From contig CANBVR010000003.1 of assembly GCA_947372965.1 (NCBI GenBank), positions 1 through 56,302 on the forward strand: DNA of 56,302 bases. The letters run 5' to 3'. Position numbers and translations under genes: made by a program. Below are positions 37,116 through 46,491 of this stretch, in pieces. Source of the stretch: Actinomycetota bacterium. GTDB taxonomy: Bacteria; Actinomycetota; Actinomycetes; Nanopelagicales; Nanopelagicaceae. The notes below the pieces were generated by a model. It had not been told where the DNA came from and searched no databases. It was given only the letters and a program-made list of their open reading frames with translations. Every line of letters starts with the position of its first letter. The stretch's first letter is position 1.

Positions 37116-37989
37116 AGTCCGAGCCAGACATTCGCTTTTTGCCAGCAGGAGTTACCTCTCCGATTTCTATAACGCTATCGGAAGTTCGGATGAGAAGAGC
37201 ATCAGCATTTAACTCAATCTCTCCAGTAAATTTAAGTGAGTTACTTTCTAAAGATTCCTTGAGCCCAAATAGTGAAATACGTTCACCATTAAATGTACTC
37301 CAAATTCCAGGATTCTCTCCGAGGGCTCTGTCCTTACGAAGGATTTCCTCTGTTGGAGAAGACCACGAAATTCGTCCCATATCTTTAGAGATCTTTGGCG
37401 CAAAGGTTGCGCCCGTTAACGGTTGGGGTGTTGCACGCGTTTTGCCAATAACAGATAACAATTCCAAAAGATCGGTAACTGAGTTATGGCTCAATCTATC
37501 TAGCAAGGTGGTAGTTGTATCGTCAGCATTAATATCTATCTCGCGACTTAAATAAATTGGACCTGTATCCATGCCTTTATCCAATTTGAAAATTGTGAAA
37601 CCAGTTGTTTTCTCGCCGTTTAACAGTGCCCACTGAACAGGTGCAGCGCCCCTTAGTTTTGGTAGCAACGAGAAATGTAAGTTGATCCAACCAAATCTAG
37701 GCCCGTGTAATAGTTCAACCGGAATGATTCGCCCATATGCCACAGTGACAATTAGCTGAGGTTGAGCATCCAAAAGATGGCGATTTAATTCAGAAGTGTC
37801 GGCTGGTTTGGCCACTGGCAACCCATTTAAATTCGCCCATGCCGCCAACTCGTTTGGCATTACCTTTTGACCGCGACCAGCAACCTTATCCGGGTTAGTG
37901 ATGATAGAGACAATTGTATGTTCACTTGCCATTAGGGCTTCTATAACCGGTATCGAAACCAAAGATGAAGATGCTATTGAAAGTTGCAT
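37072..37989 (-). CDS. fmt: Methionyl-tRNA formyltransferase
   Basis: 305 residues. LHFSLLPKLRGAAPVQWA is the hallmark formyltransferase motif with catalytic His; GMDTGPI follows. A C-terminal OB-fold-like domain ends the protein. It formylates initiator Met-tRNA. It lies three bases after def, whose product removes the formyl group later. An AGGA precedes the ATG. The first residues (MQLSIASSSL) are less conserved than usual but the length is normal. Confidence 0.95.
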   Translation of the reverse strand: MQLSIASSSLVSIPVIEALMASEHTIVSIITNPDKVAGRGQKVMPNELAAWANLNGLPVAKPADTSELNRHLLDAQPQLIVTVAYGRIIPVELLHGPRFGWINLHFSLLPKLRGAAPVQWALLNGEKTTGFTIFKLDKGMDTGPIYLSREIDINADDTTTTLLDRLSHNSVTDLLELLSVIGKTRATPQPLTGATFAPKISKDMGRISWSSPTEEILRKDRALGENPGIWSTFNGERISLFGLKESLESNSLKFTGEIELNADALLIRTSDSVIEIGEVTPAGKKRMSGSDFARGARLVTGSQFE

Positions 37990-37992
37990 AAA

Positions 37993-38553
37993 CTAAAATC
38001 CTGGTTTGTTAATCGTATGTGGACTTATCTTGAATGTTGGTGTATTTCCAAGATCGATTGCATTTGCAAACCAATCAGAATTTCGAATATCAGCCATAGC
38101 CTTTTTGCGTTCTTCGGCCACAAGTCGATCGATGAAAACTATCCCATCAAGATGATCAGTTTCGTGTTGCAAGCAACGCGCAAGCAGTTCTGAACCTTCG
38201 ATAACAACCGGCTCACCATGCATATTAAATCCCTTAGCTACCACTCGCATCGATCTCGGTGTCTCATAAAGAAGACCAGGAAAACTCAGACAACCCTCTT
38301 CGCCCTCCTGCATTTCCGTACTTAAGTCCAGCGAAGGATTTATGAGATGACCTTCTTGATCATCGACATCCCAAACAAAAACCCTTAAGGAAACACCTAT
38401 TTGTGGCGCAGCCAAACCGGCACCTGGGGCGTCATGCATAGTTTGCATTAAATCAGAGACGAGATTTCGCAATTCCTTATCGAATACGGTCACGGGCGTT
38501 GCGGGAGTAGTTAAGACTGGATCTCCAAATAATCTAATCTCCTGAACGGGCAT
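37993..38553 (-). CDS. def: Peptide deformylase
   Basis: 186 residues with all three motifs: GAGLAAPQIG, EEGCLSFPG (metal Cys) and QHETDHLDG (HExxH). It removes the N-formyl group from nascent chains. TAGAAT (38560-38565) lies six bases before ATG 38553, so def-fmt may be a leaderless transcript of its own inside the longer run. Confidence 0.95.
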   Translation of the reverse strand: MPVQEIRLFGDPVLTTPATPVTVFDKELRNLVSDLMQTMHDAPGAGLAAPQIGVSLRVFVWDVDDQEGHLINPSLDLSTEMQEGEEGCLSFPGLLYETPRSMRVVAKGFNMHGEPVVIEGSELLARCLQHETDHLDGIVFIDRLVAEERKKAMADIRNSDWFANAIDLGNTPTFKISPHTINKPGF

Positions 38554-38559
38554 AGTGAA

Positions 38560-38565
38560 ATTCTA
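38560..38565 (-). promoter_or_regulatory. Putative leaderless -10 element of def-fmt
   Basis: TAGAAT followed by six bases and ATG 38553, in the 32-base gap after priA. Confidence 0.5.
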
Positions 38566-38585
38566 TTCGAATTAGATGAAAGATA

Positions 38586-40436
38586 CTAAATTGAGTACGG
38601 ATCCACTCGAACCTTGATGCCAGCTAGGCTCTTAATTGATCGGTATCTATTGAGAGATCTCAGGAAATCAGAAAATTTCCCGGAATTCGAAATGTCAGTT
38701 CGAAGCAACAACTTTCCGTTAGATGTGCTTGTACCTTCAAAAATCGTTATTACATCTATTTCGAAATTCGTCGAGTCAATTGCTTTAGCGAATTTATGTA
38801 ACTCCCTTGAAGGTCCTTCTAGGGTGGCAAATCTGAAAGCTGGGGGTAATTTAGCTGAAGTTCTCTCGGTGAGTTCATTTTGTGCGATCTGCAATGGATC
38901 AAACTTCAAGATTCCTTGAGCGAAGGGGTGGGATTGATCCAACGCGAGATATGCGCTACCGCCAGGTACTAGCTGTAATAGATTATTGAATACTAAATTG
39001 CGTGCGTTTTCTCCGGCCCGAAGATCGACCCGAGTGATGAGTGCTTCTAGATTCAATTGCACGATTGAGGAGTATTTACCCTTCGGCTCACAGCCGTATG
39101 TTGCAATAACCAAGCAACTCTCGACATCCGGCGGTACTTCATCGACACGAGAGCCTCCCCTCGAAATTATGACTCGATTACCCGGGAGAGATTTAGCAAT
39201 CTCTTCAGCAAGTTTTGCTCCCCCTTTGGAAACGGTACGGATAGCAGAGCTTTTACAGAATCCGCACGTCCAATTCAGAAATCCCTTAGAGCAAATTGAA
39301 CAAGTCGGAACTCCTCCGCTCGCATTGATCTTCAAACGACCACCGCAATCACAAAGTGCAATATTTCTACATTTCTGACAAGAGAAAGCGTTGATGTACC
39401 CAGGTTCGCCGATCGAAACTAAGACATTTCCACTCTTAAGTCCACTCCGGATGACCTCAATTTCGCTGCGACGGTCATCGGCAAATATCAATCTCAATTT
39501 TGAATTCCTTAAAATATTAAGAGGCTTGCTCTTGGTAAACCAGCCTAAATTAAGGAATCGAACTATCTCCAAACTGGGAGAAGCACTTAGAAATATGAGT
39601 GAATGCTCTTTTGAGCGCAAGATTGCAATATCGCGAACGTTCCAACTTGGATATCTTCGTTCGTACATTGACTCGTCACCATCGTTAAAAATCAATATTC
39701 GTGACCCAGGAATTATTGGGGTAAATATTGCACTTCTGGTGCCAATAATTAACTTCGGTACTTTAAAAAGGGCCGTTAGATAGCGTTCATACCGTAAAGA
39801 ATTTGCCAAGTGCGAGCCCAATAACAGCGGCTTGAAACTTTCCAAATCCTTAGAAATCCGGGTTAAATCGTTCTCATCAGGAACAATTACAAGCAATTGT
39901 CCAGCGAATTTCTTATCTTCCATAGATCTTAGGATTAATTGATAGAGTGAATCGGATCCAATCGCCTGGGTAAATCTTGGCGCTGCTAACTCTTTACGCT
40001 CCTTTGAAGGAGTGATGGAAATTCCACGAAATTTACTTTCAACCTTCATAACTCGCGGTGGAATAACACTAGGCAAAATATCCCAAGAATTTGCCCCGTA
40101 TCTTGCAGCAGCGAGTTCGATGAGTTCTGGTAGTTCTCCACTAAATATTGGAAGATTCGACAAGACTTTGTTGATGAATTTAAGTTTTACCCCTTGCTCG
40201 CCGCTGGAAAGTCGCTCTAGAACATATCCCTGACGCATTGCGCTGGCAAATGGAACCTCAACTAACGCTCCAACTACTAAATCATAATCCGTATTAGGAA
40301 TTAAATAGTCATAAGGCTGATCTAAATGCGCAACTGATGTATCAACAAGAATACGGGCCACTGGCAGGTGATCGGCTGGATATTTTCTTCCAGCAACACT
40401 CTCCCGCTTAAGTTTTAGCGGTTTTATCTCCGCCAT
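38586..40436 (-). CDS. priA: Primosomal protein N' (PriA), probably helicase-inactive
   Basis: 616 residues. N-terminal 3'-end-binding domain (VARILVDTSVAHLDQPYDYL) is conserved, and the zinc cluster CQKCRNIALCDCG ... CSICSKGF ... CGFCK is present. The expected Walker A GxGKT is missing; the equivalent stretch reads LLVIVPDENDLTR. Walker B DExH is also not recognisable. Actinobacterial PriA homologs are known to lack helicase motifs, so it probably acts as a replication-restart scaffold. AGGA precedes ATG 40436. Confidence 0.88.
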   Translation of the reverse strand: MAEIKPLKLKRESVAGRKYPADHLPVARILVDTSVAHLDQPYDYLIPNTDYDLVVGALVEVPFASAMRQGYVLERLSSGEQGVKLKFINKVLSNLPIFSGELPELIELAAARYGANSWDILPSVIPPRVMKVESKFRGISITPSKERKELAAPRFTQAIGSDSLYQLILRSMEDKKFAGQLLVIVPDENDLTRISKDLESFKPLLLGSHLANSLRYERYLTALFKVPKLIIGTRSAIFTPIIPGSRILIFNDGDESMYERRYPSWNVRDIAILRSKEHSLIFLSASPSLEIVRFLNLGWFTKSKPLNILRNSKLRLIFADDRRSEIEVIRSGLKSGNVLVSIGEPGYINAFSCQKCRNIALCDCGGRLKINASGGVPTCSICSKGFLNWTCGFCKSSAIRTVSKGGAKLAEEIAKSLPGNRVIISRGGSRVDEVPPDVESCLVIATYGCEPKGKYSSIVQLNLEALITRVDLRAGENARNLVFNNLLQLVPGGSAYLALDQSHPFAQGILKFDPLQIAQNELTERTSAKLPPAFRFATLEGPSRELHKFAKAIDSTNFEIDVITIFEGTSTSNGKLLLRTDISNSGKFSDFLRSLNRYRSIKSLAGIKVRVDPYSI

Positions 40437-40450
40437 GTTGAAGTCCTGTG

Positions 40451-41644
40451 CTACTTAGAAGCGGCTTCTTTTAACGCGCTTGCCCGATCTGTCTTCTCCC
40501 AAGAGAAGTCAGGTAGTTCGCGGCCAAAGTGCCCATAAGAAGCAGTTGCTGAATAAATTGGACGTAGTAGATCTAGATCTCTAATTATCGCCGCTGGGCG
40601 CAAATCAAAAGTCGCCAAAACAGCGTCTACTATCTTGTTGACAGGAACTTTCTCAGTGCCAAAAGTTTCAACGAAGAGACCGACTGGCTGGGCTTTACCA
40701 ATTGCATATGCAACTTGCACCTCACATCTTAAAGCTAGGCCTGCCGCAACAACATTTTTGGCAATCCAGCGCATCGCGTAAGCCGCAGAACGATCAACCT
40801 TTGAAGGATCTTTACCAGAGAAAGCACCGCCACCATGGCGAGCCATCCCTCCGTAGGTATCAACAATAATTTTTCGACCAGTAAGTCCAGCATCACCCAT
40901 TGGGCCACCAATAACGAAGCGTCCTGTCGGGTTGATCAGGATACGGACATCGGAGACATCAATCTTCAAATCTTTTATGATTGGGTCGATAACCAATTTC
41001 TTAAGGTCGGGCGTGAGAGTCTTTTCAAGATCAACATGTGGAGCGTGTTGTGTCGATATGACCACAGTATTGAGAGCAACTGCTTTATCGCCATCATATT
41101 CAATGGTTACTTGAGTTTTACCATCGGGGCGGAGGTAATCGAGCGCGCCATCTTTTCGAACTTTAGAAAGCGCAAGAGAAAGTTTGTGAGCCAGTGCAAT
41201 TGGCAAGGGCATTAATTCTGGGGTGTCATCGCAGGCATAACCAAACATGAGACCTTGATCGCCAGCGCCTTGAAGATCAAGTGGATCGACAGAAGAAGAA
41301 ACTCGCTTTTCGAATGCAGAATCAACGCCCTGCGCGATATCTTGTGACTGCTGACCAATAGAAAGTGAAACGCCGCATGAGTTTCCGTCAAATCCCTTTT
41401 CTGAAGAATCATAACCAATTCGCAGAACGGTATCTCTAACTATCGTCATTACATCTGCATATCCATTTGTGGTCACTTCACCAGCGACGTGCACTTGGCC
41501 GGTTGTGATCAAGGTTTCAACTGCCACACGACTTTTTGAATCCTGACTAAGAAGCGAATCCAAAATCGCATCTGAAATTTGGTCTGCCATCTTATCTGGA
41601 TGGCCTTCTGTCACGGATTCGGAGGTAAATAGTCGTTTGCTCAT
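40451..41644 (-). CDS. metK: S-adenosylmethionine synthetase
   Basis: 397 residues. [48 protein letters not shown] are the three signature blocks. Makes AdoMet from methionine and ATP. Retained order coaBC-metK-priA as in Mycobacterium and Streptomyces. TAGGTT (41651-41656) is six bases before ATG 41644, overlapping the end of coaBC. With only four bases between genes there is no room for a SAM riboswitch. Confidence 0.97.
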   Translation of the reverse strand: MSKRLFTSESVTEGHPDKMADQISDAILDSLLSQDSKSRVAVETLITTGQVHVAGEVTTNGYADVMTIVRDTVLRIGYDSSEKGFDGNSCGVSLSIGQQSQDIAQGVDSAFEKRVSSSVDPLDLQGAGDQGLMFGYACDDTPELMPLPIALAHKLSLALSKVRKDGALDYLRPDGKTQVTIEYDGDKAVALNTVVISTQHAPHVDLEKTLTPDLKKLVIDPIIKDLKIDVSDVRILINPTGRFVIGGPMGDAGLTGRKIIVDTYGGMARHGGGAFSGKDPSKVDRSAAYAMRWIAKNVVAAGLALRCEVQVAYAIGKAQPVGLFVETFGTEKVPVNKIVDAVLATFDLRPAAIIRDLDLLRPIYSATASYGHFGRELPDFSWEKTDRASALKEAASK

Positions 41645-41648
41645 TGCG

Positions 41649-42836
41649 CTAACCTAACTTAACTTGGGCCCTTTTTAATAATTCAAAAGCGAGCGTGTCT
41701 TTGTTATTTAGATCAAATTTCTCAGAATTTCCATCACTATCGATGACCCAACCAGATGTCTGATCGGATCCAAAGATCGCCCCATTGCTGACATCATTTA
41801 CGTAAATAAGATCTGCGCCTTTTGCAACGCATTTGCGTCTGCCTTCCACCACAATGTCCCCACTAGTTTCGGCAGCGAAAGCTATTACAACTTGACCTTT
41901 CTTGAAAGACTTTAGATCCACTAGGAGATCTGGATTTGGTGATAATTTGATAGTTTCCAAATCCGATTTCTTAATTTTTTCATTCGCAATTTTTTCAACT
42001 TTGGCATCTGCCACAGCTGCAGTCATGAAAAGCGCATCTGTCTTAGTAAATTCGATATTCAATACCTCCTGCATCTGCGAGGCACTTTCTACATTTATGC
42101 GTCTAACTCCCAGCGGGGTCGGCAAATCGCAATTTGCAGCTATAAGAGTTACCTCTGCTCCTTGGCTACGCGCTACCTTTGCAATCGCAAATCCTTGCTT
42201 ACCAGTGGAACGATTACCTATGTAACGTACGGGATCGATGGGTTCACGTGTACCTCCGGCAGTTACTAAAATCTGCTTTCCAAGGAGTGGTGAAGTAATT
42301 TCTAAAAAGGTGGTGGTCTCCTTAATAATACGTTCCACCGTTGGATATCGACCAACACCAATATCTTCGCCGGTCATGCGGCCTTCGTCTGGTTCTATGA
42401 CTAGAACTCCACGGTTACGCAGACGCTCAACATTCTCTTGGGTGGCTTTATGACTCCACATCTCAGGATGCATCGCTGGTATCAAAATCAATGGGGCGGT
42501 CGTTGCCAAAACTATATTGGTTAAGAGATCATCGGCCAGACCATTTGCTAACTTAGCCAACAGATCAGCTGTAGTCGGCGCTATGAGAATTGCACTTGCT
42601 TTCTTTGATAATTTGATATGCGCAACGTCGTGAACGTTATTCCAAAGGCTGGTGGGTACAGGATGGCCGGAGAGAGCTTCCCAAGTGGCCGTGCCAACAA
42701 AATTTAAACTCGCCTTCGTCGGAACGACGCTCACGTCCAAGCCAACATCTTGCAACCTTCGCAAGAGATCGGCCGACTTGTACGCGGAAATCCCGCCGCC
42801 AATACCAAGAATTACCTCTCGGCCGGAAAACTTCAT
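41649..42836 (-). CDS. coaBC: Bifunctional phosphopantothenoylcysteine decarboxylase/synthase
   Basis: 395 residues. CoaC flavin domain (1-185: [20 protein letters not shown], the catalytic His in [16 protein letters not shown] and PAMHPEMW) and CoaB domain (about 190-395: [31 protein letters not shown]). Two consecutive steps of coenzyme A synthesis. TCTAAT is six bases before the ATG, a near miss to TANNNT. Preceded by rpoZ, as in other actinobacteria. Confidence 0.96.
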   Translation of the reverse strand: MKFSGREVILGIGGGISAYKSADLLRRLQDVGLDVSVVPTKASLNFVGTATWEALSGHPVPTSLWNNVHDVAHIKLSKKASAILIAPTTADLLAKLANGLADDLLTNIVLATTAPLILIPAMHPEMWSHKATQENVERLRNRGVLVIEPDEGRMTGEDIGVGRYPTVERIIKETTTFLEITSPLLGKQILVTAGGTREPIDPVRYIGNRSTGKQGFAIAKVARSQGAEVTLIAANCDLPTPLGVRRINVESASQMQEVLNIEFTKTDALFMTAAVADAKVEKIANEKIKKSDLETIKLSPNPDLLVDLKSFKKGQVVIAFAAETSGDIVVEGRRKCVAKGADLIYVNDVSNGAIFGSDQTSGWVIDSDGNSEKFDLNNKDTLAFELLKRAQVKLG

Positions 42837-42851
42837 TTCTAAATTAGATAG

Positions 42852-43124
42852 TTAAGCAGTTGCTTCTGGAGTTGTAGGCTCCAAATTTTCAATAGTTAGT
42901 AGTCCGCCATTAATCTCACGCAAAGCTATTGAAAGCGGCTTCTCGTGAACATAGGTTTCAACAAGTGGTCCAACATATTCAAGTAGGCCTTCGCCAAGTT
43001 GGGAATAGTAAGCATTAATTTGACGAGCTCGCTTAGCAGCATACAAAACTAGAGAGTACTTAGAACCTGCAGCTTCTAGTAGTTGATCGATTGGCGGATT
43101 TGTGATGCCATCCATTGTTGTCAT
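42852..43124 (-). CDS. rpoZ: RNA polymerase omega subunit
   Basis: 90 residues: [28 protein letters not shown] is the omega core, with an acidic tail. Stabilises RNA polymerase assembly. Start overlaps the gmk stop by four bases (ATGA), suggesting coupled translation. Order gmk-rpoZ-coaBC-metK is standard in actinobacteria. Confidence 0.94.
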   Translation of the reverse strand: MTTMDGITNPPIDQLLEAAGSKYSLVLYAAKRARQINAYYSQLGEGLLEYVGPLVETYVHEKPLSIALREINGGLLTIENLEPTTPEATA

Positions 43125-44017
43125 GATCTGCCTTCCTTGCTACGTCTTGAAGAGGCTAAGGATAGCAGTCTCTGTGCCACCTCTTCGACCCGCTCATTTA
43201 CGATGATTTCATCGAATTCCGAGGCGGTTGCCATCTCTTCCTGCGCTAAGGCCAATCTTGCAGCTCGTCGCTCTGGTGAATCAGTTCCTCTAGAAGTTAA
43301 TCGATCAACCAACTCATCCCAAGATGGAGGTGAAATGAATACCAGTAATGCACTTGGCTCAACTTTCTTAACTTGCCTTGCTCCTGCAATTTCGATTTCC
43401 AACAAGACGTGCTTTCCCAAATTGCGTTGCTCAAATACCGCATCTTTAGGGGTTCCATAACGATTCCCAGCAAATTCAGCCCATTCTAGGAATTCATTTT
43501 TGGAAACCATTTCGTCGAACTTCGAATCTGTTAAAAAGTAATAATCAATTCCGTGCGATTCATTTGGCCGGGGTTGCCTCGTTGTTGCCGAGACGCTGAC
43601 CCAGATTGATGGGTGAGATTTTAGATATTTGGTAATGGTGCTCTTTCCTACTCCACCTGGCCCAGACATAACAATCAACTCACCGTGAGCAAGGGAAACC
43701 TTATTCAAGAGTAACTCGCTCCTTAGGTTTCGGACTTGGTTTGGTCCAAGCCCTCCTATTCTACGGGTCGGCGAGATTCCCAACTTGGACATCAGAAGAA
43801 AGGTCCGCCGCTTACCAACTCCTGGGCTAGCTTCAAGTAAATCAGCTACCCGCATTTTTTGAATCGCATCTTGTGGATCATTGATGGCATCAAAGATAGA
43901 GATCTCCCCCAACGAAATCTTCCTTTTTACCTCCGCTCGAGCCCTTCGATTGGCCACAGCTTTAGCACTAGCATCGATACGCGATTGATTTGAAAGGTTT
44001 GGCGGCGGATTAGGCAT
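43121..44017 (-). CDS. gmk: Fusion of actinobacterial integration host factor and guanylate kinase
   Basis: About 298 residues. Residues 5-105 match the actinobacterial integration host factor (mIHF): [51 protein letters not shown]. From about 112 comes guanylate kinase: P-loop [10 protein letters not shown] near 117-126, [32 protein letters not shown]. The kinase makes GDP from GMP; mIHF is a DNA-binding nucleoid protein. In Mycobacterium and Streptomyces these are two adjacent genes. ATG 44017 is preferred (an in-frame start at 44053 lies deep in pyrF). No stop codon separates the parts. Confidence 0.92.
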   Translation of the reverse strand: MPNPPPNLSNQSRIDASAKAVANRRARAEVKRKISLGEISIFDAINDPQDAIQKMRVADLLEASPGVGKRRTFLLMSKLGISPTRRIGGLGPNQVRNLRSELLLNKVSLAHGELIVMSGPGGVGKSTITKYLKSHPSIWVSVSATTRQPRPNESHGIDYYFLTDSKFDEMVSKNEFLEWAEFAGNRYGTPKDAVFEQRNLGKHVLLEIEIAGARQVKKVEPSALLVFISPPSWDELVDRLTSRGTDSPERRAARLALAQEEMATASEFDEIIVNERVEEVAQRLLSLASSRRSKEGRS

Positions 44018-44714
44018 TTTTGTTAATTGAATCCAAAATTGCTTGAGAACCACGTTTCATCTCTTCAAGGGAAACCTTAGCCAAATCTGTAATCGGTCGA
44101 CCAATGACCAAATAATTTGCACCTGCTTGTAGAGCCTGCTCCGGTGTCATCACCCGTTTTTGATCTCCTTGATCCGCACCCACAGGTCTTACCCCGGGAG
44201 TAATGAGCGCTATCTCATCTGGAACGCAATTACGAATATCACTTACTTCAAAGGGGGATGAAACGATGGCTCTTGCGCCAGATTGAACAGCAAGCTTTGC
44301 AAGGCCGACCGCGCTTTCGCGCGCGTTATTTGCATATCCAATACCAAAGAGATCCGAGTCTGACAGGGAAGTAAGTACTGTCACTGCCGTAATTGCTATC
44401 TCTGGCGCAGCAGTTGCCGCCTGGGCGATCATTTCACTACCACCAGATGCATGAACCGTTAAAAACTTGGGCTTCAACTCAATGACAGACCTAACTGCTC
44501 CAGCAACTGTGTTTGGAATGTCGTGGAGTTTCAAATCTAGAAATAGTTCGAAATCTCCTTCGTTGCGCAATTCTCGCAACCCAGCAGAACCAAATTTGAG
44601 AAAAAACTCCAAACCAACCTTATAGACACCGACGCTCTCACGAGTTGCGAAAATCCACGACTTGGCAGTATCAAGATCTTTGGTATCCAAAGCCAAAATT
44701 ATTGGTGAACTCAT
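44010..44714 (-). CDS. pyrF: Orotidine 5'-phosphate decarboxylase (type 1 subfamily)
   Basis: 234 residues. The catalytic Asp-Lys-Asp tetrad segment is DLKLHDIPNTV, of the short type-1 form; VGLEFFLKFG and TPGVRP are also present. It makes UMP. Many actinobacteria use the longer type-2 PyrF, so this form is worth noting. Overlaps pyrD by four bases and the gmk fusion by eight. Confidence 0.95.
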   Translation of the reverse strand: MSSPIILALDTKDLDTAKSWIFATRESVGVYKVGLEFFLKFGSAGLRELRNEGDFELFLDLKLHDIPNTVAGAVRSVIELKPKFLTVHASGGSEMIAQAATAAPEIAITAVTVLTSLSDSDLFGIGYANNARESAVGLAKLAVQSGARAIVSSPFEVSDIRNCVPDEIALITPGVRPVGADQGDQKRVMTPEQALQAGANYLVIGRPITDLAKVSLEEMKRGSQAILDSINKNA

Positions 44715-45646
44715 AATTGCTCCGCCCTGTGCGCGTATCCAACTGCCTCTTTTAGTGACGAGAATCCTTTGCTAATGAGAAGCTCCTCGAGTTCCCTCTT
44801 AACTAACATTGTGGCGCTCGGGTTACCAAAATTAGCAGTACCGATTGAGACGGCACTTGCTCCGGCAAGAATAAGTTCAAGGGCATCTCTCCCATTACTA
44901 ACTCCGCCCATTCCTAAAATACTTACGTGAGGAAGGGCTGCATGTACTTGATAGATCGCTCGAACTGCAACTGGCCTTATTGCCGGCCCCGACAGGCCAC
45001 CAGTTTTTCCAGCCAACTTTGGGCGCATGGTGTTGGTATCGATAACCATTCCAAGAACGGTGTTAATTAAAGCCAATCCATCTGCCCCTGCAGCAACAAC
45101 TTCTTCGGCAATTTCTACAATATTGGTGACATCCGGAGTTAGCTTTGCGATTATCGGCAATTCCCCACCGATATTACGACGCACCGCTTCAATTGCTGCC
45201 CTGGCTGTTGTGGAATTGCAGGCAAATACTTGCCCACGATTCTCAACATTTGGACAAGAGATATTTACTTCCAATGCCTTTAGGCCAGAAATTCCACGCA
45301 TTTTTCTAGCAAGAACTGCATAATCCTCAACGCTTTCGCCGGCAATACTGACAACTGTAGGCACGTTTTGTTCAAGTAGCCAAGGAATATCTTTTTCAAG
45401 AAAAATATCAACACCTGGTCCTTGCAGACCGATGGAATTGAGCATCCCACTTGGAGTCTCTGCCATTCGAGGCGTAGCTCGACCGGATCTAGGTTTAACC
45501 ATTATTGATTTCGTTACGATTGCTCCAAGCTGGCGAATATCAAAGAATTGACTCAACTCGCGACCAGAACTTGCGCAACCACTTGCGGTAAAAATTGGAT
45601 TTTCAAAGCGAGTATTTCCGAGAGATGCACTGTAATCAAAACTCAT
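44711..45646 (-). CDS. pyrD: Dihydroorotate dehydrogenase, catalytic subunit (class 1B-like)
   Basis: About 311 residues. FMN-barrel with NPIFTASGC, LEVNISCPNVENRG, and GMGGVSNGRDALE; the cysteine-bearing SCPNV loop fits a class 1 enzyme, and the adjacent pyrK makes class 1B likely (NAD+-dependent). Oxidises dihydroorotate to orotate. ATG 45646 overlaps the pyrK stop (ATGA), which decides the start over the upstream in-frame 45658. Confidence 0.94.
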   Translation of the reverse strand: MSFDYSASLGNTRFENPIFTASGCASSGRELSQFFDIRQLGAIVTKSIMVKPRSGRATPRMAETPSGMLNSIGLQGPGVDIFLEKDIPWLLEQNVPTVVSIAGESVEDYAVLARKMRGISGLKALEVNISCPNVENRGQVFACNSTTARAAIEAVRRNIGGELPIIAKLTPDVTNIVEIAEEVVAAGADGLALINTVLGMVIDTNTMRPKLAGKTGGLSGPAIRPVAVRAIYQVHAALPHVSILGMGGVSNGRDALELILAGASAVSIGTANFGNPSATMLVKRELEELLISKGFSSLKEAVGYAHRAEQL

Positions 45647-46491
45647 AGCGCTCCCCACGTGCCTTCTGGAATTTCGCGATTGCTATCCCAAATCACATTT
45701 TCACCGTTAACTACTGGCCCATCAATACATGAGCGAAGCATTCTAATCACACCATCTTCGCCTTTAATTGGAAGTACACAAGTCATGCAAATGCCAATTC
45801 CACATGCCATAGACTCTTCAATCGCACATTGATGCATAACATCTTTTTCGACTGCGATCTTGGTAATTGCTTCAAGCATTCCCATGGGGCCGCAAGAATA
45901 GATAATGTCTATCTGGTTATTCTCAATTAATTCAGGTATTACGTCGCTAACTTTTCCAGGTATGCCAGTCGAGCCATCATCAGTAGTGATCGTCAAACTA
46001 TTTACTGAGCGTTTTCCTTCTAGTGGTGCGTAAATCTTCATCGCCGAAGAAGCCCCGAGAACCATATCCACTCGACATCCTCGACTCTTCAATACCTCAG
46101 ACAACCCGAATAGCGGGGCACTGCCATATCCGCCACCGACAAGAAGTGCTCGCACTGGTTGGGTTGGTATTCCAAAAGCAGTTCCGAGTGGGCCAACCAA
46201 ATCAACGCCATCACCAGCTGACCTTGAAGTTAACCACGTGCTTCCTTGCCCATGCGGGGCAACAACTAACTCAATATAGCCAACGCCGCTCTCCCGGCCA
46301 GTTGCTCGATAGATCGCAAATGCTCTTCGCAGAACCATTGATGATCCCGCTCCCCCAACCGAGATAGCAACAAAATTCCCGGGCTTTGCATGATTGGCGA
46401 GATCACCAACAGATAAAACCATATGGTGATAGGCACCCACTCGCTTATTACTAACGACTTCGGCCACAACTTGTTCTGCAAACTTATTCAT
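45643..46491 (-). CDS. pyrK: Dihydroorotate dehydrogenase electron-transfer subunit
   Basis: About 282 residues. FAD-binding domain ([19 protein letters not shown]), NAD-binding domain ([13 protein letters not shown]), and the [2Fe-2S] motif near the C-terminus: [13 protein letters not shown] then RSCIDGP, giving four Cys ligands. Transfers electrons from PyrD FMN to NAD+. ATG 46491 overlaps the carB stop by eight bases. Confidence 0.93.
   Translation of the reverse strand: MNKFAEQVVAEVVSNKRVGAYHHMVLSVGDLANHAKPGNFVAISVGGAGSSMVLRRAFAIYRATGRESGVGYIELVVAPHGQGSTWLTSRSAGDGVDLVGPLGTAFGIPTQPVRALLVGGGYGSAPLFGLSEVLKSRGCRVDMVLGASSAMKIYAPLEGKRSVNSLTITTDDGSTGIPGKVSDVIPELIENNQIDIIYSCGPMGMLEAITKIAVEKDVMHQCAIEESMACGIGICMTCVLPIKGEDGVIRMLRSCIDGPVVNGENVIWDSNREIPEGTWGAL

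Noticed and set aside
37025-37555. 176-residue plus-strand open frame over fmt and rsmB
   Set aside because: Opposite-strand shadow of two well-supported genes; no recognisable family.
41645-41660. SAM riboswitch or SAM leader before metK
   Set aside because: Only four bases separate coaBC and metK and the start fits a leaderless transcript.
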